Under the pieces are notes generated by a model, which saw nothing but the letters and a program-made list of their open reading frames with translations, was not told where the DNA came from and made no database searches. This document shows positions 43,798 through 52,924 of a DNA stretch of 64,000 nucleotides, piece by piece. The first letter of the stretch is position 1; the number at the start of each line of letters is the position of its first letter. Position numbers and translations under genes: made by a program. This DNA comes from Microbispora sp. H13382 (GTDB taxonomy: Bacteria > Actinomycetota > Actinomycetes > Streptosporangiales > Streptosporangiaceae): assembly GCF_014161445.1 (NCBI RefSeq), contig NZ_JABBXA010000001.1:620001-684000 (forward strand), read 5' to 3'.

Positions 43798-44832
43798 ATG
43801 CGGATCGGAATGGCCCTCAACTACTCGGGGGGCTTCAAGGAGACCGTCGCCGAGCTGGCCGACTACGAGAAGGCCGGGCTCGACATCGTGTTCGTGGCGG
43901 AGGCGTACAGCTTCGACGCCGTCAGCCAGCTGGGCTACATCGCGGCGAGGACCGAGCGGCTGCAGATCGCCTCGGGCATCCTGCCGATCTACTCCCGCAC
44001 GCCGGCCCTGCTGGCCATGACGGCCGCCGGCCTCGACTACGTCTCCGACGGGCGGTTCACGCTCGGCCTCGGCGCCTCCGGCCCGCAGGTCATCGAGGGC
44101 TTCCACGGCGTGCCGTACACCGCGCCGCTCGGCCGCACCCGCGAGGTGATCGAGATCTGCCGCAAGGTCTGGCGGCGCGAGCGGCTCGAGTACTCCGGCA
44201 AGCACTACACGCTGCCCCTGGAGGGTGGCACCGGCCTCGGCAAGCCGCTCAAGCTGATCAACCACCCCGTGCGCGAGCGCATCCCGATCGTGGTCGCGGC
44301 CATCGGGCCCAAGAACGTGGAGCTCGCCGCCGAGCTGGCCGAGGGCTGGGAGCCGATCTTCTTCATGCCGGAGAAGGCCGGCGAGGTGTGGGGCCCCTCG
44401 CTGGCCGCCGGCCGCGAGCGCAGGGATCCCGTTCTCGGCGAGCTGGACGTGATCGCGCAGGCCGTGCTCGCGATCGGCGACGACGTCGACGGCGTGCTGG
44501 AGCTTGGCCGTTCCATGGCCGCCCTCTACATCGGCGGCATGGGCGCCAAGGGCAGGAACTTCTACAACGACCTCGCTCGGCGCTACGGCTACGAGAAGGA
44601 GGCCGAGCAGATCCAGGACCTCTACCTGGAGGGCAAGAAGAAGGACGCCGAGGCGCTGGTGCCCAGGGAGCTGCTGGAGCGCATGTCCCTGGTCGGCTCG
44701 GAGGGCCATGTCAGGGAGCGGCTGGCCGCGCTGCGCGAGGCCGGGGTCACCACGCTCAACGTCGCCCCCGTGGCCCGCACCCACGAGGAGCGCGTCGCGC
44801 TCATCGAGAAGATCCGCGACCTGGCCTCCTGA
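43798..44832 (+). CDS. F420-type luciferase-like oxidoreductase
   Basis: A 344-residue TIM-barrel oxidoreductase of the luciferase-like superfamily. The N-terminus MRIGMALNYSGGFKETVAELADYEKAGLDIVFVAE, then SGILPIYSRTPALLAMTAAGLDYVSDGRFTLGLGASGPQVIEGFHG, is the pattern of the F420-dependent branch (tetrahydromethanopterin-reductase-like). Substrate unknown. ATG 43798 follows GGAAGGACGAGG. Its own promoter probably lies in 43730-43780. A perfect GC hairpin terminates it. Confidence 0.88.
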   Translation: MRIGMALNYSGGFKETVAELADYEKAGLDIVFVAEAYSFDAVSQLGYIAARTERLQIASGILPIYSRTPALLAMTAAGLDYVSDGRFTLGLGASGPQVIEGFHGVPYTAPLGRTREVIEICRKVWRRERLEYSGKHYTLPLEGGTGLGKPLKLINHPVRERIPIVVAAIGPKNVELAAELAEGWEPIFFMPEKAGEVWGPSLAAGRERRDPVLGELDVIAQAVLAIGDDVDGVLELGRSMAALYIGGMGAKGRNFYNDLARRYGYEKEAEQIQDLYLEGKKKDAEALVPRELLERMSLVGSEGHVRERLAALREAGVTTLNVAPVARTHEERVALIEKIRDLAS

Positions 44833-44839
44833 GCCGTAA

Positions 44840-44872
44840 GGCGGCGCGGGGAACCGACTGCCCCGCGCCGCC
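44840..44872 (+). terminator. Hairpin terminator after the F420-type oxidoreductase
   Basis: GGCGGCGCGGGG (44840-44851) pairs perfectly over 12 bp with CCCCGCGCCGCC (44861-44872) around a 9-base loop. It begins 8 bases after the stop codon. No T-run follows. Confidence 0.65.
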
Positions 44873-44927
44873 GTGGATCATCCCTCAGCCGGCGGTGGGT
44901 CGGTCCGGGCCATCGCCGTAGTGGCGT

Positions 44928-44971
44928 TTGACACTTCCTATAGGTAACGGCTATCTATTGCCTAACCGTTA
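44928..44971 (+). promoter_or_regulatory. PadR operon promoter and operator
   Basis: A near-consensus promoter: TTGACA at 44928-44933 and TATCTA at 44952-44957, 18 bases apart. An inverted repeat TAACGG (44945-44950) and CCGTTA (44966-44971) brackets the -10 and the start point. AGGGGG at 44971-44976 is the ribosome binding site. A PadR protein bound to the inverted repeat would block its own operon. Confidence 0.65.
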
Positions 44972-44980
44972 GGGGGTGAC

Positions 44981-45514
44981 ATGCAGGACGCGGTGCTGGC
45001 GATGCTCGCCAAGGAGCCCTCGCACGGATACCACCTGCACGCCCGGCTGCGGCGTGTTCTCGGCCCCCTGGGCGAGTCGATGAACCGCGGTCAGATCTAC
45101 GTGACGCTGGCCCGGCTGGAGCGCGCGGGGCTGGTCGTCTGCGAGCGGGCGGACGGCCTGCCCGAGCGGCCGGAGCGCAAGGTCTATGCGCTGACGCCGG
45201 CGGGGCAGCAACGCGTGGCCGCCTGGCTGGCCGAGGTGGGCTGGCCGAAACCGGACCTGGCGGAGTTCCATCTCAAGCTCGCCGCCGCCGCGGCGGCCAG
45301 GCTGGCCGACCCGGTGGAGCTGGTGGCGGCGCAGCGCCGGGAGCTGCTGCGCCACCTGCGTGAGGCGCAGCAGGCGGCGCTGGCCGAGCCGGCGGGCTCG
45401 GGCGCCGGCCTGCTGCTGGAAGGGGTCGCGCTGCGGTTGCAGGCGGACCTGCGCTGGCTGGACGCCTGTGAGCGCGCCTGGTCCGGGGCCGATGACGAAG
45501 TCGAGGGCGGATGA
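44981..45514 (+). CDS. PadR-family transcriptional regulator
   Basis: A 177-residue regulator with the PadR winged helix at the N-terminus (MQDAVLAMLAKEPSHGYHLHARL, then NRGQIYVTLARLERAGLV with the recognition helix) and a C-terminal dimerisation helix pair. It starts at ATG 44981 behind a strong promoter containing an inverted repeat, which suggests autoregulation. Its stop overlaps the ABC ATPase start (ATGA), so regulator and transporter are one operon. In such operons PadR usually senses the compound the transporter handles. Confidence 0.92.
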   Translation: MQDAVLAMLAKEPSHGYHLHARLRRVLGPLGESMNRGQIYVTLARLERAGLVVCERADGLPERPERKVYALTPAGQQRVAAWLAEVGWPKPDLAEFHLKLAAAAAARLADPVELVAAQRRELLRHLREAQQAALAEPAGSGAGLLLEGVALRLQADLRWLDACERAWSGADDEVEGG

Positions 45515-46296
45515 ACGTGTCAAGCGCCGTGGTCCGGGCCCGCGGCCTGGTGAGGACGCACGGCCGGGGGCCAGGCCGGGTCCGCGCGGTGGACGAGGTC
45601 GACCTGGAGGTGCCTCAGGGACAGACGCTGGCGGTGATGGGCCCCAGCGGCTGCGGCAAATCGACTCTGCTGCACCTCCTGGGTGGCCTGGAGCGGCCCA
45701 CCGGCGGAGAGGTGTGGATGGACGGGCGGCGCATCGACACGCTGAGCGAGCGGGCTCTGGCGCGCATGCGGCGACGGTCGGTGGGGTTCGTCTTCCAGGC
45801 CTTCCATCTGGTGGAGGAGCTGACGGCGGCCGAGAACGTGGAGCTGCCCGCGCTGCTGGCCGGGCGCTCGCGCCGCCAGGCCAGGCGCCGCGCGAGCCTG
45901 CTGCTGGAACGGGTCGGGCTCGCCGACCGCGCCCGGCACCTGCCGTCGCGACTGTCGGGCGGGCAGCGTCAGCGGGTCGCCGTCGCCCGCGCGCTGGTCA
46001 ACGATCCGCTGGTCGTTTTCGCCGACGAGCCGACCGGCAACCTCGACACCGCGGCGACCCTCGACGTGCTGAGGATCTTCGAAGATCTACGGGCCGCCGG
46101 GCAGACTCTCGTGATCGTCACGCACGACGAACGGGTCGCGGCCACCGCGGACCGGCTGATCTCGATGCGTGACGGGATGTTCGTCGACGACACCCGGCTG
46201 GCCGGCACCGGCACCGGCACCGGCACCGGCACCGGCACCGGCACCGGCACCGGGTGGCTCGGCGGGCTCGGCGGGCTGATCGGGCTGGAGGGCTGA
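45511..46296 (+). CDS. ABC transporter ATPase (MacB/LolD-type)
   Basis: A 261-residue ATPase with Walker A GPSGCGKST (about 48-56), Q-loop VFQAFHLV, signature LSGGQRQR, Walker B VVFADEP and the TGNLDTA text typical of the MacB/LolD/FtsE group that pairs with FtsX-like permeases. The C-terminus after residue 228 is unusual: eight Gly-Thr pairs encoded by a perfect 6-base repeat, then a Gly/Leu-rich tail. It overlaps padR by four bases and the permease starts five bases after its stop. Confidence 0.92.
   Translation: MNVSSAVVRARGLVRTHGRGPGRVRAVDEVDLEVPQGQTLAVMGPSGCGKSTLLHLLGGLERPTGGEVWMDGRRIDTLSERALARMRRRSVGFVFQAFHLVEELTAAENVELPALLAGRSRRQARRRASLLLERVGLADRARHLPSRLSGGQRQRVAVARALVNDPLVVFADEPTGNLDTAATLDVLRIFEDLRAAGQTLVIVTHDERVAATADRLISMRDGMFVDDTRLAGTGTGTGTGTGTGTGTGWLGGLGGLIGLEG
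46204..46251 (+). repeat. GGCACC hexanucleotide repeat in the ABC ATPase gene
   Basis: Eight perfect copies of GGCACC encode (GT)8 near the C-terminus of the ATPase. Copy changes would keep the frame, so the tail length is expected to vary between strains. Confidence 0.93.
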
Positions 46297-46301
46297 AGGC
46301 C

Positions 46302-48092
46302 GTGGGCTCCGTCGTGCTCGTCGTGCGTCTGGTGCTGGCCGACCTGCGCCGGCACAAGGCCCAGGCCGCGATGCTCCTGCTCGCGGTGACCGTGGCCACC
46401 GCCACGATGGCCCTGGGCCTGTCCCTGCGCGGCGTGAGCGACGCGCTGTACGAGCAGACCCGCGCGGCCACCGCCGGGCCGGACGTGGTGGCGCTGTCCG
46501 GCGACACCGGGCCCGCCGTGACCGCGGCCCTGGCCTCGCTGGCGGACGCTCCCGAGGTGATCGCCCACCACGGTCCCTATCGCATCGTCTACGCCACCCT
46601 CAGCACACGCGATTCCATCTCGTCCCCCGTGGTGGTGCAGGGGTTCGCCGAGACGCCCGGCGCGGTCAACCGGCCGCTGGTGACCTCGGGCCGGTGGGTC
46701 CGCTCCGGCGGCACCGTCCTCGAACGCGGCTTCGCCACCGCGCTGGGCGTCGGCGTCGGCGACCACGTCACCATCGCCGGCCGGTCGTACCCCGTCGTCG
46801 GAATCGCCGTCACCGCGGCCACCTCCATCTACCCCTGGGCGGCGCAGGTCGGCCCGGGCGGCGGCCCCAGCGACTACAGCGGCCTGGCCTGGATGACCCG
46901 AGCGGACGCGCGGACGCTGGCGTCGTCCAAGGACCTCCCGGTGACCTCGGCCCTGGACCTCAAGCTGCGCGACCCCGCCGCCGCCGACGCCTTCCGCCAC
47001 GCCCATCGTGCCTCCGACATCAGGATCAACTTCCACTCCTGGCAGTTCACCGCCGTACAGGACATGGTCATCCTCGGAGACAGCCAGCCGATCCTGGTCG
47101 TCGGCAGCTGGCTGCTCGGCTTCCTGGCCATCACCGGAGTCGCGGCGCTGGCCGCAGGACGCGCCGTCGAGCAGACACGCCGCGCCGGGCTGCTCAAGGC
47201 CGTCGGCGCCGCCCCGGGTCTGATCGCCGCCGTCCTTCTCACCGAGTACCTGGCGCTGGCGCTGGCCGGCGACGCGCTGGGGCTGGTGATCGCCCGCCTG
47301 ACCGTGCCCGCCATCGCCAGCCCCACCGCCAGCCGGATCGGCGACGCGCCCGGGCCCGGCGGCGCCACCGTCGCCACGGCGACCGTCCTCGCCGTGGCGG
47401 TGGCGGTGCTGTCCACGCTGCGTCCCACGCTGCGGGCCATGCGCACGGCGACCGTCACGGCGCTGTCCGCCACCGCGCACCAGCCCCGTCACCGGCCCTG
47501 GCTCACCGCGTTGTCCGCTCTGCTGCCCACGCCGCTGCTGCTCGGGCTGCGGCTGACCGCCCGCCGGCCGGGCCGCGCCGTGCTGCAGGCGTGCTCCACC
47601 GCCACCACGGTGATCGCGCTCGTCGCCCTGCTGACCATCAACGCCCAGCCGGAGAGGGGCTACGGCCTGGACGGCTCCTTCGCCCTGCCCAACCTGCGCG
47701 GCGAGCACGACCGCCGGCTGATGCTCGCCGTCACCGTCCTGCTGGTCGCACTCGCCGTCGTGAACACCATCACGTTCACCTGGACCACCGCCATGGAAGC
47801 GCGGGCGAACATGGCCGTCGCGCGTACGCTCGGCGCCACCCCCGGACAGATCTCCGCGGGGCTGTCCGCCGCCCAGCTCCTGCCCAGCCTGCCCGGCGCC
47901 GTCCTCGGAGTCCCTCTGGGCGTCGGCCTGCTCTCGCTGTTCGCGGCCAGGAACGCGGCGGAAGCACCCTCCGCCTCGCTGCTCGGCGCCGTACTGGCGA
48001 CTCTCGTGGCGACGGCGGCACTCACCGCCCTGCCCGCACGCCTGGCGGCCCGCCGGCCCGTGGCGCGGATCCTCAGCGCCGAAGCGGCGTGA
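46302..48092 (+). CDS. FtsX-type ABC transporter permease
   Basis: A 596-residue permease with about eight hydrophobic segments in two FtsX-like units. The N-terminal helix (QAAMLLLAVTVATATMALGLS) is followed by a large extracytoplasmic MacB-like domain (about 45-250), three helices (from LVVGSWLLGFLAITGVAALAAG), and a second set after residue 400 ending in ALVATLVATAALTALPARLA. It lacks the second large extracellular domain seen in some relatives. Start GTG 46302 has GAAGG upstream. With its ATPase it probably exports or extracts a hydrophobic compound or peptide; the substrate is unknown. Confidence 0.88.
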   Translation: MGSVVLVVRLVLADLRRHKAQAAMLLLAVTVATATMALGLSLRGVSDALYEQTRAATAGPDVVALSGDTGPAVTAALASLADAPEVIAHHGPYRIVYATLSTRDSISSPVVVQGFAETPGAVNRPLVTSGRWVRSGGTVLERGFATALGVGVGDHVTIAGRSYPVVGIAVTAATSIYPWAAQVGPGGGPSDYSGLAWMTRADARTLASSKDLPVTSALDLKLRDPAAADAFRHAHRASDIRINFHSWQFTAVQDMVILGDSQPILVVGSWLLGFLAITGVAALAAGRAVEQTRRAGLLKAVGAAPGLIAAVLLTEYLALALAGDALGLVIARLTVPAIASPTASRIGDAPGPGGATVATATVLAVAVAVLSTLRPTLRAMRTATVTALSATAHQPRHRPWLTALSALLPTPLLLGLRLTARRPGRAVLQACSTATTVIALVALLTINAQPERGYGLDGSFALPNLRGEHDRRLMLAVTVLLVALAVVNTITFTWTTAMEARANMAVARTLGATPGQISAGLSAAQLLPSLPGAVLGVPLGVGLLSLFAARNAAEAPSASLLGAVLATLVATAALTALPARLAARRPVARILSAEAA

Positions 48093-48125
48093 CCGGCCGG
48101 CGCATGAGGAGCGCCCGGGCGGGCG

Positions 48126-48131
48126 TAGAGT
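48126..48131 (+). promoter_or_regulatory. Leaderless-type -10 element
   Basis: TAGAGT ends seven bases before GTG 48139, the start of the aminopeptidase gene; no ribosome binding site is present. Confidence 0.55.
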
Positions 48132-48138
48132 CCGGGGC

Positions 48139-49200
48139 GTGACGCACGCATCTCGCCGCGCGCGGCTGGCCGCGGCACTCCCCGAGCACGACACGGCCGC
48201 CGTTCTGGTCAACTGGCCGGTCAACGTCCGTTACCTGACCGGTCTGACCAGCTCCAACGCCGCCGTGCTCGTCACCGCGACGGGCCAGGCCGCGCTCGCC
48301 ACCGACTCGCGCTACCTGGAGACGGCCGAGGCCGTGTGCGAGGGCGTGGAGGTGATCGAGGGCCGTGACGTCGCGGGGGCCCTGCTCGGTCGCGTGCCGG
48401 ACACGGCGCGGGTCGCGGTGGAGGCCGACCACATGTCCGTGGGACAGTTCGGGCGGCTCGCCGCCGCGCATCCCGGTCTCACGCCGGTGGAGGGCCTCGT
48501 GGAGGCCGTCAGAGCCGTGAAGGACGAGGGGGAGATCGCGGCGCTGCGCCGCGCCTGCGCGATCACCGACGAGGCGTTCTCCCTGGTCGTGGAGCGCATC
48601 GCCCCCGGCGTCACCGAGCGGCGGGTCGCCCGGTGGCTGGAGGCCGCCATGGTCGAGCTCGGCGCGGACAAGCCGGCCTTCGACTCCATCGTGGCGAGCG
48701 GCCCCAACGGATCGATCCCGCACCACTCGCCCTCCGATCGGCCGATCGAGCGGGGAGACCTGGTGACCATGGACTTCGGCGCCCGCTACGACGGCTACCA
48801 CGCCGACATGACCCGCACGGTCGCCGTGGGCCCGCCCGCACCGTGGCAGCGCGACCTCTACGACCTCGTACGGCGGGCCCAGCGCGCGGGCCGCCACGCC
48901 GTACGGCCGGGGGCGACGGCGGACGAGGTGGACGCCGCGGCGCGCGGGGTCATCGCCGAAGCGGGTCAGGCCGAGCGGTTCGGCCACGGGCTCGGCCACG
49001 GAGTCGGGCTGGAGATCCACGAGCTGCCGTTCCTGGGCCCTGGCAGGACCGGTAGACTAGAGGATCGAGTTCCGATCACTGTCGAGCCGGGGGTCTATCT
49101 CCCGGGCAGGGGCGGTGTGCGCATCGAGGACACGCTGATCACGCGTGGTGACGGGCCGGAGCTTCTCACACTGACCACCAAGGAGCTGCTCGTCCTGTAG
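48139..49200 (+). CDS. pepQ: M24-family Xaa-Pro aminopeptidase/dipeptidase
   Basis: A 353-residue cytosolic metallopeptidase releasing residues next to proline. The N-terminal creatinase-like domain (1-125) precedes the pita-bread domain. The five metal ligands are visible: two aspartates in [15 protein letters not shown], histidine in [14 protein letters not shown], and glutamates in TVEPGVYL and VRIEDT. It starts at GTG 48139 behind a leaderless-type -10. It lies 25 bases upstream of efp, a widely conserved neighbourhood. TAGACT near 49054, inside its end, may be an extra promoter for efp. Confidence 0.92.
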   Translation: MTHASRRARLAAALPEHDTAAVLVNWPVNVRYLTGLTSSNAAVLVTATGQAALATDSRYLETAEAVCEGVEVIEGRDVAGALLGRVPDTARVAVEADHMSVGQFGRLAAAHPGLTPVEGLVEAVRAVKDEGEIAALRRACAITDEAFSLVVERIAPGVTERRVARWLEAAMVELGADKPAFDSIVASGPNGSIPHHSPSDRPIERGDLVTMDFGARYDGYHADMTRTVAVGPPAPWQRDLYDLVRRAQRAGRHAVRPGATADEVDAAARGVIAEAGQAERFGHGLGHGVGLEIHELPFLGPGRTGRLEDRVPITVEPGVYLPGRGGVRIEDTLITRGDGPELLTLTTKELLVL

Positions 49201-49225
49201 GGCAGCCGCACGCGGGAGACGCTAC

Positions 49226-49786
49226 GTGGCGACGACGAACGACCTGAAGAACGGACTCGTGCTCAAGCTCGACGATGGGCAGCTGTGGGCCGTTGTCGAG
49301 TTCCAGCACGTCAAGCCGGGTAAGGGCGGCGCGTTCGTCCGCACCAAGCTCAAGAACGTCCTGTCCGGGAAGGTCGTCGACAAGACCTTCAACGCCGGCG
49401 TGAAGGTCGACGTGGCGAACGTCGACAAGCGGGACATGCAGTACTCCTACCTCGACGGCGACGACTTCGTCTTCATGGACACCGAGACCTACGACATGGT
49501 CAACATCGCGCGCTCGGTCGTCGGCACCGCCGCCAACTACATGCTGGAGAACACGACGGCGACCGTCGCCTTCAACGAGGGCAACCCGCTGTACGTCGAC
49601 CTCCCGGCGGCCGTCGAGCTGACGATCTCGCACACCGACCCGGGCCTGCAGGGCGACCGCTCCACCGGCGGCACCAAGCCCGCCACGCTGGAGACCGGCG
49701 CGGAGATCAAGGTCCCGCTCTTCATCACCACCGGCGAGAAGGTCAAGGTCGACACTCGCACCGGCGAATACCTCGGTCGGGCCTGA
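49226..49786 (+). CDS. efp: Elongation factor P
   Basis: Rescues ribosomes stalled on polyproline. The 186-residue protein has the three expected barrels, and the tip loop reads KPGKGGAF, with Lys32 at the modification site. No EpmA, YmfI or EarP-type modification gene is visible in the window, and actinobacterial EF-P is thought to work unmodified. GTG 49226 has GGGAG upstream. nusB begins one base after its stop. Confidence 0.95.
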   Translation: MATTNDLKNGLVLKLDDGQLWAVVEFQHVKPGKGGAFVRTKLKNVLSGKVVDKTFNAGVKVDVANVDKRDMQYSYLDGDDFVFMDTETYDMVNIARSVVGTAANYMLENTTATVAFNEGNPLYVDLPAAVELTISHTDPGLQGDRSTGGTKPATLETGAEIKVPLFITTGEKVKVDTRTGEYLGRA

Positions 49787-49787
49787 C

Positions 49788-50198
49788 GTGTCGGCTCGGG
49801 GGAAGGCCCGCCGCCGCGCGCTGGACATCCTCTTCGAGGCAGAGGCCCGGCAGGTGAGCCCGCTCAGCGTGCTCGCCGAGCGGGTGGAGCGGTCGGACCC
49901 TCCGGTCAACGAGTACACCTCCTTCCTCGTCGAGGGCGTGGTCCGGCACCTGGAGCGCATCGACGAGCTCATCTCGACGTACGCCGAAGGCTGGACGCTG
50001 GAGCGCATGCCGGCCGTCGACCGCAACGTCCTGCGCGGCGGGACGTACGAGATGCTGTGGTCGGAGGAGGTCCCGGAGGGCGTCGTCATCAGCGAGTGGG
50101 TGCACCTGGCCGCGGAGCTGTCGACCGACGAGTCGCCGCAGTTCGTCAACGGCCTGCTGGCCCGCTTCAAGCAGCTCAAGCCCTCGCTTTCGCTCTGA
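49788..50198 (+). CDS. nusB: Transcription antitermination factor NusB
   Basis: RNA-binding all-helical protein that joins NusE, NusA and NusG on boxA during rRNA transcription. The 136-residue product shows ARGKARRRALDILFEAEAR at the N-terminus and the C-terminal VHLAAELSTDESPQFVNGLL, both diagnostic. Start GTG 49788 follows the efp stop by one base. The efp-nusB pair is widely conserved. Confidence 0.95.
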   Translation: MSARGKARRRALDILFEAEARQVSPLSVLAERVERSDPPVNEYTSFLVEGVVRHLERIDELISTYAEGWTLERMPAVDRNVLRGGTYEMLWSEEVPEGVVISEWVHLAAELSTDESPQFVNGLLARFKQLKPSLSL

Positions 50199-50255
50199 AC
50201 CCCACCGCCCTCGGCACCGCCCGGCGGACCGACAGCCCCGACAGGGAGGCCGCAA

Positions 50256-50978
50256 GTGCGTGACGCCACACGCCGCGCCGTCGTCTGGGAGGCGTTGCGC
50301 GCGCTCCTGGCCGAGCGGACGGCCGCCACCGGGCGCGACACGCTCGACATCGTGGACGCCGGCGGCGGCACCGGCGGCTTCGCCGTGCCGCTGGCCACGC
50401 TCGGGCACGTCGTGACCGTGGTCGACCCGACGCCCGACTCGCTGGCCGCGCTGGAGCGCCGCGCCGCCGAGACGGGAGTCGGCGTGAAGGGCCTGCAGGG
50501 CGACGCCGCCGATCTCGGCGACCTGCTCGAACCCGGCAGCGCCGACCTCGTGCTGTGCCACAGCGTGCTGGAGTACGTCGAGGACCCGGCGGGCGCGCTG
50601 GGCGCGGTCCGCGGCATCCTGCGGCCGGGCGGCGTGGTGAGCGTGCTGGCCGCCAACTCGGTCGCCGCGGCCGTCCACCGCTCGCTGGCCGGCCACTTCG
50701 ACGAGGCGCGCCGGGTGCTGTCGGACCCGGCCGGCCGCTGGGGCGACCGCGACCCCACGCCGCGCCGCTTCTCCCGGGAGACGCTGGGGGCGCTGCTGGA
50801 GGCGGCCGGGTTCGCCGTCGGCGACGTGCACGGCGTGCGGATCTTCGCCGACCTCGTCCCGGGCATGCTCGCCGAGAGTGACCCCGACGGCCTGGTCGCG
50901 CTGGAACGGGCGGCGGCGACCCACCCCGTGCTCCGCGACGTCGCCACCCAGATCCACGTCATCGCGTACCGCGAGTAG
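50256..50978 (+). CDS. SAM-dependent class I methyltransferase
   Basis: A 240-residue cytosolic protein with the Rossmann SAM-binding motif IVDAGGGTGGFAVPLA (about 31-46), the acidic end of strand 2 in VVDPTP, and VLCHSVLEYVEDP as the motif IV/post region. The C-terminal part resembles SmtA/CmoM-like enzymes, but the methyl acceptor cannot be deduced. GTG 50256 follows GGGAGG. It lies 57 bases after nusB and may share its transcript. Confidence 0.87.
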   Translation: MRDATRRAVVWEALRALLAERTAATGRDTLDIVDAGGGTGGFAVPLATLGHVVTVVDPTPDSLAALERRAAETGVGVKGLQGDAADLGDLLEPGSADLVLCHSVLEYVEDPAGALGAVRGILRPGGVVSVLAANSVAAAVHRSLAGHFDEARRVLSDPAGRWGDRDPTPRRFSRETLGALLEAAGFAVGDVHGVRIFADLVPGMLAESDPDGLVALERAAATHPVLRDVATQIHVIAYRE

Positions 50979-51008
50979 AAACCATGTTCGGGTAGCGCGG
51001 TGCTCGGG

Positions 51009-51014
51009 TAGGGT
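51009..51014 (+). promoter_or_regulatory. Leaderless-type -10 element of dinB
   Basis: TAGGGT ends exactly six bases before the dinB ATG at 51021, without a ribosome binding site. Confidence 0.6.
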
Positions 51015-51020
51015 GACCTC

Positions 51021-52265
51021 ATGTCCCGGAACCAGCTGCTGCCTCGGGATCCCACGCCTCCGCCGGACGGGCCGGTCGACGACAGCGGCTGCCCGATCCT
51101 GCACGTGGACATGGACGCCTTCTACGCCAGCGTCGAGCTGCTCGACCGGCCGGAGCTGCGGGGCGCCCCGGTCATCGTCGGCGCCACGGGCGCGCGCGGC
51201 GTCGTGCTCAGCGCCACCTACGAGGCGCGCCGGTTCGGGGTCCACTCGGCGATGCCGATGACCCGGGCCCGGCGCATCTGCCCGCAGGCCACGGTCATCC
51301 CGCCCCGCCACGCCAAGTACGCCGAGGTGTCCCGGGGCGTCATGGAGATCTTCCAGTCGATCACCCCCGAGGTGGAGCCGATCGCCTCCGACGAGGCGTT
51401 CCTCGACGTCGGCGGGGCCCGCCGCAGGCTGGGCAGCCCCGCGGCCATCGCCCGGATGATCCGCGCCCAGGTCGCCGAGCGGTACGGCATCACCTGCTCG
51501 GTGGGGGTGGCGAGCACGAAGTTCGTGGCCAAGCTCGCCTCGCGCCAGTGCAAGCCCGACGGCCTGCTCGTGGTCCCGGCCGGCAGGGTCGTGGAGTTCC
51601 TGCACCCGCTGCCCGTGGCCGCCCTGTGGGGGGTGGGGGAGCGCACCGAGCAGGCACTCGTACGGCTCGGCATCCGCACCGTGGGGGACCTGGCCCAGGT
51701 GCCGGTGGCGACGCTCCAGCGTGAGTTCGGCGCCGTCGGCGCGCACCTGGCGGCCCTGGCGTGGGGACGCGACGAGCGACGGGTGGTGCCGCACGCGCCC
51801 GACAAGAGCATCGGCAACGAGGAGACGTTCCCGCACGACGTCGACGACCCTGAAACGATCAGGCGCGAGCTGCTGCGGCTGTCGGAACGGGTCGCCGCGC
51901 GGCTGCGGGCCGGCGGGCACGTCGGCCGCACGGTCAGCGTGAAACTCCGCCGATCCGACTTCACGACCATCACCAGGTCGCGTACGCTGCGCGAGGCGAC
52001 CGACGTCGCGAAGGAGATTTTCGACACATCATGCGAGCTCTACGAGGCTGCGGGGCTGGAGCGGGTACGGCTGCGCCTGGTCGGCGTACGCGTGGAGAAT
52101 CTGGTCCCGGCCGCCGCGGCGACCCGCCAGATAAGCCTGGGAGAGCGGGAGACCGGCTGGCGGGAGGCCGAACAGGCCATGGACCGGGCGGCCCGCAGGT
52201 TCGGTCCGGACGCGGTGAAGCCGGCGTCGCTTGTTCGCCGTCCATTTGGTCCAATAGGTCTATGA
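51021..52265 (+). CDS. dinB: DNA polymerase IV
   Basis: Y-family translesion polymerase, 414 residues. The catalytic motif HVDMDAFYASVELLDRPEL is at about 28-46, and the second acidic pair is in IASDEAFLDVGG (about 120). Two helix-hairpin-helix thumb regions and the little-finger domain follow (VSVKLRRSDFTTITRS). No clear beta-clamp peptide of the QLxLF type is seen at the C-terminus, which ends RRPFGPIGL. A leaderless-type promoter element sits in front. I see no SOS box (LexA site) upstream, so damage control is not apparent. Confidence 0.93.
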   Translation: MSRNQLLPRDPTPPPDGPVDDSGCPILHVDMDAFYASVELLDRPELRGAPVIVGATGARGVVLSATYEARRFGVHSAMPMTRARRICPQATVIPPRHAKYAEVSRGVMEIFQSITPEVEPIASDEAFLDVGGARRRLGSPAAIARMIRAQVAERYGITCSVGVASTKFVAKLASRQCKPDGLLVVPAGRVVEFLHPLPVAALWGVGERTEQALVRLGIRTVGDLAQVPVATLQREFGAVGAHLAALAWGRDERRVVPHAPDKSIGNEETFPHDVDDPETIRRELLRLSERVAARLRAGGHVGRTVSVKLRRSDFTTITRSRTLREATDVAKEIFDTSCELYEAAGLERVRLRLVGVRVENLVPAAAATRQISLGERETGWREAEQAMDRAARRFGPDAVKPASLVRRPFGPIGL

Positions 52266-52323
52266 CGTCACCTCCGGTTTGGACCGCGTTGGACGTTTTC
52301 TTTCGCCTACGTCTGAGGCCTCG

Positions 52324-52329
52324 TATTCT
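52324..52329 (+). promoter_or_regulatory. DUF3040 gene -10 candidate
   Basis: TATTCT in an AT-richer patch after dinB. The transcript would start near 52336, about 77 bases before the GTG of the DUF3040 gene. No good -35 is seen. Confidence 0.45.
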
Positions 52330-52412
52330 GGGGATAACCGACCGCGAGGTTCGGACACCCCGTGTCGTCCGTTGCCGTCTTCCCCTGAATGGGGCCGTCC
52401 TTGGGAGGCGCC

Positions 52413-52796
52413 GTGCCGCTGTCTGAGCACGAGCAGCGCTTGCTCGACCAGATCGAGCAGGCCCTCTATGCCGAGGACCCGAAGTGGGCGAACACCGTAC
52501 GGATCAGCAATCCGCGCAGCCACTACAAGCGCCGCCTGGTGAAGGCCTCCATAGGCTTCGCACTCGGCGTGGTCCTGCTGATGGTCGGCGTCGTCGCGGC
52601 CCAGATCTGGCTCGGTGCCGCCGGCTTCGTGGTCATGCTGGCCACCTGTCTGTGGGGCCTGTCGAGCTGGAAACGCATGAGCGGGTTCGGTGACTCCCCG
52701 CCGTCCCGCGACCGCGAGCGCGGCCGCCGCCCCCAGCGGCAGAGCTTCATGGAGCGCATGGAAGAGCGCTGGCGCCGCCGCCACGACGAGCACTGA
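52413..52796 (+). CDS. DUF3040 membrane protein
   Basis: A 127-residue actinobacterial protein. GTG 52413 gives the family N-terminus MPLSEHEQRLLDQIEQALYAEDPKWANTVR and is preceded by GGGAGG. Two adjacent hydrophobic helices (about 47-85) form a hairpin, and both ends lie in the cytosol. The basic C-terminus (RERGRRPQRQSFMERMEERWRRR) probably contacts membrane or nucleic acid. DUF3040 genes commonly lie between dinB and the division cluster in actinobacteria, and the function is unknown. Confidence 0.88.
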   Translation: MPLSEHEQRLLDQIEQALYAEDPKWANTVRISNPRSHYKRRLVKASIGFALGVVLLMVGVVAAQIWLGAAGFVVMLATCLWGLSSWKRMSGFGDSPPSRDRERGRRPQRQSFMERMEERWRRRHDEH

Positions 52797-52815
52797 TCCC
52801 CATCTGAGCCACCGC

Positions 52816-52842
52816 CGGTGGGCCCGCGAAGCGGGCCCACCG
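52816..52842. terminator. Perfect hairpin between convergent genes
   Basis: CGGTGGGCCCGC (52816-52827) pairs over 12 bp with GCGGGCCCACCG (52831-52842) around a GAA triloop. It lies 20 bases after the DUF3040 stop and serves as a terminator there. As a symmetric stem it could also stop transcription arriving from the minus strand. Confidence 0.7.
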
Positions 52843-52924
52843 AGTCGTCTGCGGCGAGCGATCCTCTCCCTGTGCGGCCGCCCGTCACCCGGACGCGGCC
52901 ACGCGCCGCAATGCCGGACCGGCC

